DNA of 64,000 bases from positions 135,504,096-135,568,095 of the forward strand of contig CM051455.1 of the NCBI GenBank assembly GCA_028274465.1. Reading direction: 5' to 3'. Source of the stretch: Plantago ovata. Lineage: Eukaryota; Streptophyta; Magnoliopsida; Lamiales; Plantaginaceae. Shown here in pieces: positions 27,042 through 36,523 of the stretch (position 1 is the stretch's first letter; the number at the start of each line of letters is the position of its first letter). The notes below the pieces were generated by a model. The model was given only the letters and a program-made list of their open reading frames with translations, made no database searches and was not told where the DNA came from. Both the position numbers and the translations under genes were made by a program.

Positions 27042-27126
27042 TTAATGAAGGGGAAAATGTAAATTTTTCGCGCCAGGTAAGTGTCGAACCTACGACTTTC
27101 TGCTTAATGAAGGGAAAAATGTAAAT
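27042..27126. mobile_element. Short tRNA-like insertion between 23-bp direct repeats
   Basis: TTAATGAAGG.GAAAATGTAAAT occurs at 27042-27064 and, with one mismatch, at 27104-27126. Between them is a roughly 39-bp insert whose minus strand contains a B-box-like GGTTCGACAC. This looks like a severely truncated SINE or tRNA retroposon with its target-site duplication. Confidence 0.55.
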
Positions 27127-27394
27127 TCAGATGTCTATGATCTGCTTAATTTTATAAGTTGCTAAAATATTTTACTCTTAAAAAATATTAAAATAAATAA
27201 TAAAGAAATATTAATAGGTAATATATATCATGTAAGAGATACAATATATTCATATTATAATTTAAAAAATGTATATTATATTAAAAATGATTATTTAATA
27301 AAATGCGGGTAAATTTTACCGAATAAACATCACTTTTGTTTTGATATTTTTCTTTCAAGAGGTAAATTGCCAATAAATATAATATAAGGGGGTA

Positions 27395-27680
27395 ATTTGA
27401 ATTTTATATTAAATATAAGGGGGTAATCAACCAATATTTATTGGAAAACTTAACGGCGTTAGTTAGATTTAACGGAAAAGTGAAGTGATGTGGCGAGTTT
27501 GCACCATTTAAATAATATAGGGGGTTAAATAGCCAATTTAAATAATAACGGAAAAGTGAAGTAATGTGGCGAGTTGCACCATTTAAAAAATATAGGGGGT
27601 TAAATAGCCTATTTAAATAATACATGGGGTTAATCTGTCTTTTAGGAAGAATACAAGGGGGTAAATAGCCAAAAACTCTC
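27395..27680. repeat. Degenerate tandem repeat (GGGGGTAAATAGCC type)
   Basis: Several diverged units built on AAATATAGGGGGTTAAATAG and GTGAAGTGATGTGGCGAG. Noncoding. Common in plant intergenic DNA. Confidence 0.65.
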
Positions 27681-27741
27681 AATGAAGTCATGGACGGGAA
27701 GGAGAAGGTAAAAAAGGAAAGAAAAAACAAAACGCATGAAT

Positions 27742-27813
27742 GTTGCTGCCCAGGATCGAACTGGGGACCTTTAGTGTGTGAGACTAACGTGATAACCACT
27801 ACACCACAGCAAC
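27742..27813 (-). tRNA. tRNA-Val (CAC anticodon), second copy
   Basis: Identical by eye to the gene at 24852-24923. The upstream flank (CTTGTTCTTT..CTATAATAACA on the plus strand) is also shared with it. T-rich terminators follow on the minus strand. Confidence 0.94.
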
Positions 27814-28955
27814 TCTTGTTCTTTTTCTATAATAACACCTTCATGATCAAACTCAGTCTCCTAACTCTTGGTTACGCTGATTATAGTCAAGTCAAAGAAC
27901 AATGGGATGGATTTGGTCATAGTACAACAGATTCTTGCATTGGCTTGGCGAAAATTGCAGTAAATCTACCTATATAAAAAGGCTGTGTATATGATATGTG
28001 GTTGCAACACAAAACCATAAAGAAAAGACATGGAAATATCATTCAAATTAATACATACACTTTGATGACAACAAAGGTAGCAGTATTACTATTGATGCAG
28101 GCAGATTTGAAGTCTTTTGGCGAGCCTTTAGCAGCTATTCCATCTGGGCAGCAGAGGTTCAATGTAGGCCTTCAAGGTTTCCCTGTTGCTCTGGTGCTTT
28201 TGCTTTCCATGATCGGAGAACAGCATAGAAAGAGGATGGCTTGTTTCATATGTTCTTTACACATTACTACAAGCAATAATGTTCCCAGTTCTGGCCAGAA
28301 TTGATTTATCATCTGAATAAGTTCTGATCTTCAACTTTTCACCTTTACTTCTTCGATTCTTTGTTCTCTAGACAAAGGCATCAAGAAATTGCTGCCAGTA
28401 GCCATAGCTCGTGTAAATAATTTTTTCTGTATATTGAAGGACAAGATGATCGGGAAGATAATTAGATATGCAGTTGGGTTGGTGGGAACAACAATCTTTT
28501 TCCAGAATCTCTTTCGATGAACTACGTTCAGTGAGACTAAGGAATTTCTATACTTGGCGACATCGTGGCTTGCAATCCTCACACTGGTTGATGCTAAAGA
28601 AGATTTTGGGATTTATAACTTCCTACTATAAAAATGATGAAAAGACCCACTTTCTTCTTTTGGATTTTCTATGTTTGTACTAACTTTGAGAGTCTCTATT
28701 GTCTAGTTTACAAATCCAGGTGAACATTCTGATACAGAAGCCACCATGTGTGGAACTTGTTCATTTACATGGTAGTTTCATTTTGATAAGAAGAAATTTC
28801 AAGCTAAGTATCTCAATTTGTTTAGCATGGCGACTGTAGAGGAGTTGAACTCCACTAAAACAATACTAACTGGGTTCATGGATACTCCCACACACACGGG
28901 ACTTGGCCTATCATGTCTAAAAGTAAACGTAAATAATTTTAAATCAGAATTCAAT
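27814..28955. other. Unidentified sequence; possible decayed exons
   Basis: Open frames of 80-100 codons exist on both strands between 27996 and 28683, but none has a family signature I recognise or consistent splice borders. This is the left side of the PTM-like duplication unit. No downstream PTM exons (4-6) are found here for copy A. Confidence 0.3.
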
Positions 28956-29164
28956 CACATGAGCAGAGACCGTAAAGATTAAACCAATCTGATGAATGAT
29001 CATCTCTCGTTCTTCAAATCCTACGCATACAATTCGGAAAGCGAAGCATATACATCCTAAACAGAGGTATCATAGAGGTAATATAAGTACCATAAACAGC
29101 AACTTTTTAAGGCAGCAATCCACCTCAGCAGCACTACTACGCCAAATCATGGAGTGATTTGCAT

Positions 29165-30643
29165 TTAACCCCGGACAAGACCTTGCAGATGATCTTCAAT
29201 GCAAATCAATTGGCACATGACACCAATAAGATGGTTTTCTTGGTTCTTTCTTAACGCAATACCTAACCTCACTTCTGCAGCAGGAAGGCCAGGTTTCGTA
29301 ATGAATAAGCAGTCCATTTCCATTTTCGGAACTTTGCAGCAGGAACACCACCCACATTTTTCCTTTTTAAAGTTCACTCTTGAATTTAGGATGTTTGGCC
29401 AAGAAAAATCAAAAAATCTATTTGATATAGCCTTCTGTTGTCTTGCTATGATGTGCCTTGGATCATCTTCACCAGATGATTTAGAAGCCAACTTTTGAAG
29501 AAGAGATGATATTTCAGAGGCAAATTGGTAATAGTTGGCATATTTTTTCCAATAACTATCTCCGGAAACATCCAATGGAATATCAATTACATTACAGTTT
29601 CCACTCCCAGCCACCATATGAACGTCATCATCTGGAATCTCAGAGCATCCTCTTAAAGACATTAACCCGCTTTCCAGTAAATTATTGATCTCTGTCAAAG
29701 CCTGAGAGACTTTAGCTGACACTTCAGAAGATGCCATTTGATTTTTCATTTTCACTAAATTGCCGGTCTCCACTGCAGTAACATTCTTTGTATTTACAAG
29801 GTCCATGTTACAGGAATAGGAGACCAACATGGCCTTTTCACTAGGGCTTTTTTCCATCAGCAGCCCCATCTTCGAGACGTTTTGCTGTCATCAGTGGCAT
29901 ATTTTGAGGTTGCTTGATTCCAGGAAAAGTTGTGTGCAAGGAATAGGACCTTCCCCAGCTTCAACATCTAACATTCTAATCTCTGATGACACCATATTAT
30001 CAGCATCTTCGCTCACATCAGCATTCAAATCAATCATTTCTCCATTTTCAATATTTTCATGCTCTCCTTTCTCCATATTTTGCCTCATATTGCCTACATC
30101 CGCCTCAAACCTTTCCTTCAAATGTTTATCTCCCAGAGAATGAACACCAATTTCCTCGCCATTCAAATTGATAGCTTCATTCTCTACTAACTCTAAATTG
30201 ATGTCAGAATCTCGCCTTTTTACATCGCCTATCAAATTCTCAACTTCCTCATTCACACCAACATTATCCAAATCCACAATCAATTTAGAATTTACTCCAT
30301 CATTCAAATCTAACAACTTACTCCCAGACTCAACATCCATACCATTATCAAATTTACAACCATCACCATTCAAATCAAGACATTTATCCAAATCCAAGAG
30401 AAACTTACCAGAACTCTCACCAGCATTCACCAGTCCCTCAAAAACACACTTCAACCACTTTCTTGGATTGCCCCCCTGTTGGACGACAACAAATTCTGCT
30501 TCTTCAGCCAATTCCAATTGTGTCTCTAAAAGCTTACGCAGCTCCAACTTACGAACCTCAACCAAATCCCCTTCATCATAAACACCAGAACTGGTGTGTG
30601 GCCCTTCAATCGCTTTCCATGTGCTCCTACCCACGTAATCCAT
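29165..30643 (-). pseudogene. PTM-like copy A, internally deleted
   Basis: It opens MDYVGRSTWKAIEG like intact copy B (43682), but 42 bases of the following chromatin-reader-like block are missing. Near 29947 the exon-1 homologue runs directly into the middle of the exon-3 homologue in a different frame, reaching a stop soon after. The rest of exon 3 (29165-29930) is open and close to copy B. Relative to copy B about 3.2 kb is deleted, including the whole DDT domain and first PHD finger. Exons 4-6 are absent. It cannot make the normal protein. Confidence 0.88.
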
Positions 30644-30717
30644 TCCACAATTCTGATAAACAAATAGTCCAAAACAAATAAGAAAACAAAATCCCCGAAA
30701 TTGAATTGAGTATGCAA

Positions 30718-31112
30718 AAAGGAACTGAAACTGTACCTCAGAGAGAAAAATAAACACTTGATAAACTGAAATTGATCCGTACAAGCGAAAGCCCTATTCC
30801 GAATAGTGAATTTGGCAGAAAGTATTATAGCTCTCTCCCTCTCTAGAAATGACAAAAAATAAGATGAGTGAGTGTTGTGGCGTGAGAAACAATGTGCGCT
30901 ACCTAAAATACACAAAGGAACTGAAACTGTACCTCAGAGAGAAGAAAAAACACTTGATAAACTGAAATTGATCTGTGCAAGCGAAAGCCGTATCCCGAAT
31001 AGTAAATTTGGCAGGTGTTATAGCTCTCTCCCTCTCTAGAAATCTAGAAATGACAAATATAAGATGAGTGAGTGTTGTGGCGTGAGAAACAATGTGCGCT
31101 ACCTAAAATACA
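30718..31112. repeat. Tandem duplication of about 195 bp upstream of PTM-like copy A
   Basis: Two adjacent units (about 30718-30912 and 30913-31112) share AAGGAACTGAAACTGTACC, the CT-rich stretch AGCTCTCTCCCTCTCTAGAAA and GTGAGTGTTGTGGCGTGAGA. Copy B has a single unit in the equivalent place (about 43758-43930). It covers the probable 5' UTR and core promoter. Confidence 0.88.
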
Positions 31113-31129
31113 CAGAGTTCATACAGAGG

Positions 31130-31600
31130 CTATTTCAAAACAAAATTGTAGTGCATTAATGAGCTGGAATGACTCGCACATTTGTCAGGATTCTGAAAAA
31201 GCCGTAAAAAATGCTTCGGTTGTTGAAGTACAAATATTTCTGCAGATAGTACATCAAAATTTAATGTGTTGTTTTGTTTGTATGAGAAATGATACTGTGT
31301 TTTACATTTAAATGTTTTCCCTCTTAAAAATTGGATCTTAATTTCTGATTATTTATAGTAAGTTTCATGAATCTTATTACAAACTTCTTTATATTTTTGG
31401 TACATGAGCATACAACACAAAGGTTCTCCACCTACCATAATTGTTTGAAATATATTAAATTAAGTGCTCTTTGCAAAGCATACCAAAAATAAAGTGGGGA
31501 GGCTAGCCGGAGAAGAAAATGCGTACCTGTTTCGCAACAAAGCTAGGGCTGGACGTATGATTCAGTTTAACAACAGCAGGTCGTGCTCCAGTTTCCTCTG
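31130..31600 (-). pseudogene. Possible last exons of PTM-like copy B
   Basis: Two short blocks conserved with 44040-44400. One reads EETGARPAVVKLNHTSSPSF (about 31530-31600) and ends at a CAG|GTACGC donor. The second follows a pyrimidine tract and TTTTTCAG acceptor near 31195. The 44.4-kb copy reads EEIGARPAVVKLNHTPSPSF, mostly synonymous or conservative changes, which suggests past coding. Assignment to the PTM-like gene is by position only. Confidence 0.4.
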
Positions 31601-31660
31601 TTTTCAACTTCACACTTGTAGCAACCATACATTACAATTCACTTGCAGAACAATATAAAT

Positions 31661-33868
31661 ACTCTAACATGTGAATGAGAGTCATCAAGATCAACTCAAT
31701 CAACCAGACAAACCAAACGTAAAGTTGGGATGACAACTTAAGTAAAAAATGGAAAGGGCTACTTGATATGCTCCCCAACACCATAAAATCAGAGTATTAT
31801 ATTGACTAAGCATAATGCTAAACCATAATGAGATCATATGTGAGCGGCAAGTGTAGTAGATGTGATATTGATAAAATCCAATTAATTACTATCCAGAAAT
31901 AATAACAACATTTATGGAATCTAGATATAAAATTTAAATATAAAGCAGAGTTAATTGACAAAATGAGTAGGATTAAGAACATATTACCAAAAGTTGCAGA
32001 TAATCGTAAGCATACCCATAATCGATACCAAGTATCAGTGAGAGATTCAGGACATATAGAATAAAAATAAACTATTGGAAACAGTAATTTATGCATTACT
32101 CTTAATATGGGGATGAAATAATAAGAATACCAGTACAGTTCATGAGCGATTGTATGCACTCCTCGCTATCAAGTCATTAACTATGACTGGTCCATCCATG
32201 AATCAAGAACATCATAAACAGTTACAAACTTAACTAACATTGTAACCATTAAATACCATTCCAGTATTAATTTCTAAAATTTCTACCCGAGTACAATATT
32301 ACATGCCCAATCTTGCATTTTATTATTGCGAACCCAATTACAATAGGCTCACCATAACATTCCAATTAGACATTTAGACCAGTTAACATGCACGAATTCA
32401 TCAAAATCAAAATATGCTGCAAAAGCCATAGAATCAGAGTACTCGATCTACAACCCATAATGAGATTACTAGTTAATCACTAACCAACCACATAATGGGA
32501 TCACTGTTAATCACTAACAAGCCATAATGAGATTAATTAATCACTAACCAACCACATAATGGGATCACTGTTAATCACTAACAAGCCAATATGAATGAGA
32601 CTTAATGTACGCGAAAGGTACAGTAGATTATGTGATATTGATGAAATCCACGTAAAAGAAGTTCCCAGATGGATACAACATATAATTTTAGTATAAAGCA
32701 GAACTAATTGAGAGAACGAGCAGGTTTAAGAATAGAGCAGCACAAGATTGCACAATATCCTAAGCATATTCATAGTATCAAAGATTCAGGGTATGTCATA
32801 GAATAAATAAATTACTACAAAAAAAATTTTAAGCATCATTCTTAATGTCGAAGATTTAAAAGGGAATACTAATACAGTAGACGAGAGAAAGTGATACACC
32901 CATTATTTAAAAGGGAATACTAATACAGTAGACGAGAGAAAGTGTTACTCTAACATGTGAATGAGAGTCATCAAGATCAACTCAATCAACCAGACAAACC
33001 AAACGTAAAGTTGGCATGACAACTTAAGTAAAAAATGGAAAGGGCTACTTGATATGCTCCCCAACACCATAAAATCAGAGTATTATATTGACTAAGCATA
33101 ATGTTAAACCATAATGAGATCATATGTGAGCGGCATATTGATAAAATCCAATTAATTACTATCCAGAAATCATAACAATTATGGAATCTAGATATAAAAT
33201 TTAAATATAAAGCACAGTTAAGTTGAAAAAAATGAGTAGGATTAAGAACATATTACCAAAAAGTTGCAGATAATCGTAAGCATACCCATAATCGATACCA
33301 AATATCAGTGAGAGATTCAGGACATGAAATAGAATAAAAATAAACTATTGGAAACAGTAATTTGTGCATTACCTTAATATGGGGATGAAATAATAAGAGA
33401 GTACCAGTACAGTTCATGAACGATTGTATGCACTCCTTGCTATCAAGTCATTATGGTCCATCCATGAATCAAGAACATCATAAAGTCATAAACAGTTACG
33501 AACTTAATTAACATTGTAACCATTAAATGCCATTCCAGTATTAATTTCTAAAATTTCTATCCGAGTACAATATTACATGCCAAATATTGCATTTTATTAT
33601 TGCCAACCCAATTACAATAGGCTCACCATAACATTCCAATTAGACATTTAGACCAGTTAACATGCACGAATTCATCAAAATCAACTTCATCATAAAAGCT
33701 AGTTCACTTAGTATGCTGCAAAAGCCATAGAATCAGAGTACTCGATCTACAATCCATAATGGGATTACTAGTTAATCACTAACCAACCATATAATGGGAT
33801 CACTGTTAATCACTAACAAGCCATATTGAGATTAGTAGTTAATCACTAACCAACCACATAATGGGATC
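31661..33868. repeat. Tandem duplication with 1.29-kb period
   Basis: 31661-32585 and 32947-33868 are close direct copies (shared ACTCTAACATGTGAATGAGA, GGAAAGGGCTACTTGATATG and the CACTAACCAACCA blocks). The second copy is cut off at 33868. The left copy also has an internal tandem repeat of about 65 bp at 32455-32585, and 32846-32943 holds a further short doubling of AAAAGGGAATACTAATACAG. Single-copy equivalents lie at 44460-45770. Confidence 0.9.
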
Positions 33869-33960
33869 CAGGGTTGCCTGATACGCTGCCCCCCCCCCCC
33901 CAAGCGTACCGCGTTCCGGGACGCGCGTTCCTGAACGCAGTTCGGGAGCGCGCTCCGATT
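33869..33960. other. GC-rich filler segment with a C13-14 run
   Basis: About 90 bp of GC-rich DNA (a homopolymeric C run, then GCGTTCCGGGACGCGCGTTC and similar words) in a strongly AT-rich region. Compared with 45430-46260 it replaces about 0.8 kb, so it marks a deletion joint with inserted DNA of unknown origin. Confidence 0.65.
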
Positions 33961-34435
33961 CTCAATCTAGACAAGGAGGCATTCATTATTAAGTAAACAT
34001 GTCCAAGCAGCATATGCAGAACATGCAAAAACAATTGAAGTACAGAATAAGACATGTATAGTAAAATTGATTTAAACTTTTAAACCAAGAAATAACAACA
34101 CTTGAGAGGATAAAAAGAGAAGGTCCAAATTAAGTGTTGATTCATTTGAAAGAAACCTGTAACTCCGGTAACAATTCAAGCCATAAAAGGGTCTAACAAC
34201 TACATTATTTGAAAACAAATGACTTATATCAAAAGTTCAGATCCTGGCTCAGCATCACTTAACACCCCATTCGTTTCCTATAGCAGTTAGAAATCTTCTG
34301 CGTACAATATCACCAAATGCTAAGCATTGGGATTTTTACTCTGACAAGAGTTCAAATCCTGATGACATTCTGCATTCTGCAAACAGATAGATATCTGGGG
34401 TTCATCAGTTCACTGAATTTTCGCAACCGTATGCA

Positions 34436-34700
34436 ATGAAACAGCTAGAAATCTTTGTCACTGCATTCAATTTCAGGGATATAGTTCGCAACAAGTTTAC
34501 TCGTGCTATTTCCAGCGGGGTGACTATGAGGACAGACAGGCATCCTCCTGTTGATACCCATGAGGCACTTAAAGCCAATGAGGTATTCAATATTATCAGC
34601 GCTGAGATCCAAAAGCATCGCCATGAAACCAAAACTACAAATTGGAAGCATAAGGAAATAACATTCAGCTATCAAGATATTGAAAAATTTCATAAAACAG
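34436..34700 (-). pseudogene. C-terminal PHD-finger exon of a PTM-like gene (copy B tail)
   Basis: The minus strand reads LDLSADNIEYLIGFKC...RRMPVCPHSHP, matching the end of the third PHD finger of PTM-type proteins (pattern ..NLVGFKC..CR.R..PVCP). The cysteine pair that should follow FKC is damaged, and a stop follows at 34436-34441. It lies downstream of copy B (stop at 36524) in the correct order for its 3' exons, with a LINE inserted between. Confidence 0.6.
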
Positions 34701-35679
34701 AATCAAGCTCCAGCAGTTGCAAACATAGCTAGTTTTTCTCACAAATTCTTCAAGTTAAACATTTTTCTATAAATGAAGTATGCAGGTCTCATTTTCAGAA
34801 GGCAGGTTCTATATAAGTATATATTTACAAGTTGGGGAAGCAATATTAGAAGCTCATAGTGCACTCTAGCAAGAGGTGTTCTGGTGCACAAGCATGTGAA
34901 AACTGATCTTTATCATAATATATATTAATTTAATAAGCATAAAAAACAAGGATCTAATGAAAGTAAAAATCAACTCAATTTTTTACACCAACGATAAACC
35001 AAACTACATTATCAAAACCAAAAATCGAATCGTATCCTATAATGAAGTTCAGAAGCAAAAAAAAAAAAAATGAAAATAAAAGAGTTGATAAACTCAGAAT
35101 AATTGTTGCATTGATTCCATTAGTCATTACTGGTTCATCATTCTCTTCCTTATCATATTCACTCTTCTTCATTAGCTTAAGTCTATTTACTTAAGGCCCA
35201 ATTGATTCAAAATGACCAAAGTCAATTTACAGAAAACTTGGCACTTGATTCCAGTCACTGGATACGTTAGCCGAGACTTTGTTTCAGATAAATAGAGATC
35301 ACATACTAGAGGCGGAGTGGGTAATAATGAGGTTCTATCCTCCTCACAGGCAACAGCATACAGAAGAAAGGAGATAGATAGACTCCTGTTCGCCTATTTT
35401 TCCTTTCTCGATTTATTTGGTAAACAAACATACATTTCATTTGGGTGCGATGAAAAACCGAGGTGTGCATAGCTTCTCCTTAGATCACTCTTTGCAGGTT
35501 TCCTATTTTATTACTCCCAAATTGCCCCTAAACTCACCTCCTACATGTTTTAAGCTTATGTATGAAAATATCAGGTCTCCTATTTTAGTTCCACAAATAT
35601 TTAAATATTTATTTTCAAACAACATGCTTATAACATATTCTCTAACTGGACTAAATAAAGGAAGGAATATAATAGAGTA

Positions 35680-36439
35680 TTCAATTGGAACTGGATGCTC
35701 ATGGATATTGAAGCCCATACTCAAATGCAGATATCTGGTAGAAGTAGAACATAACAGTGTTTGGGATAATGCAGTGAGACAGGAAGGTATAATACGGCAG
35801 CTATGTACAGGGAATTGAGAGAGGATAGGCCTAATGTGGTTGGAGGAAGGTCTTTTTCAGAAACATGGCCCGACCACAAGCACTATTTGTCTTATGTTTT
35901 TTGGGGAGACTGGCCACGAAGGACCACTTACAGAAGTTCGGAATACCCACTGAGGGCAGTTGTTGCTATGTGGAAGTGAGGAGTCATTAAACCACTTGTT
36001 CTTTGATCGTGTGGTGACTAAAAAAATCTGGATAGAGGTGCTGTGCAAACTCAATATTGTGCACACTCCTGGTGATTGGGATTCAAAGAGTAAATGGCTG
36101 GCTAGAATGGCAAAGAAAGGTAAGCAATCCAAGGTGCTTAAACTAGCTGCTGCACAAACCATTTATGGAGGCTTTTTTTTTTTCAATTTTTAAACAGAAC
36201 CATTTATGGAGTTTGGATATGGAGAAATGAAATGATTTTTGCCAGGAAGAGTTTTGGTCCTCATATTGTGAGTAATATTACTCAAGCTATTTTGGTCAGA
36301 TGCACTATGCATAAAGCGTTGCTGTAGGTAGAAAGATGTGAGATAGATTAGCAAGTTCTGATATTTTTTGCCAACTTGGGACTGTGGCTGGATCTGTTTT
36401 GGAAATAAGAATTTGATACTTGGTTCGGGAAAAAAAAAA
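35680..36439 (+). mobile_element. 5'-truncated L1-type LINE (reverse-transcriptase zinc-knuckle tail)
   Basis: Frames read the C-terminal zf-RVT region of plant LINEs: a W-ILK-ILKCRYLVEV block, a frameshift, then LLCGSEESLNHLFFDRVVTK and IWRNEMIFARK. A poly(A) run ends it at 36430-36439. It is broken by frameshifts and by a 27-bp insertion at 36171-36197. It sits inside the 3' part of PTM-like copy B and may have removed or displaced the second PHD exon. Confidence 0.8.
36171..36197 (-). mobile_element. 27-bp oligo(A) micro-insertion with 14-bp TSD
   Basis: The LINE sequence AACCATTTATGGAG occurs at 36157-36170 and again at 36198-36211. Between them is GCTTTTTTTTTTTC plus ATTTTTAAACAG, i.e. 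an A-rich tail on the minus strand. This is what an extreme 5' truncation of a retroposon leaves. Confidence 0.75.
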
Positions 36440-36523
36440 TCCTACCCACAAATCCTGTGACAGTTTTATCAATTGAATTATTTAATCTAAAAGAAAATCA
36501 AGAGTACCTGAGAAGAACCTCTT

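Noticed and set aside
29829..30581. Long plus-strand frames opposite PTM-like copy A
   Set aside because: They are antisense shadows of the conserved minus-strand exon, and equivalent frames in copy B are not conserved.
34975..35172. Minus-strand 65-codon frame with a hydrophobic segment
   Set aside because: Low-complexity sequence without a homologue in the collinear unit at 47.1 kb, where the frame is broken.
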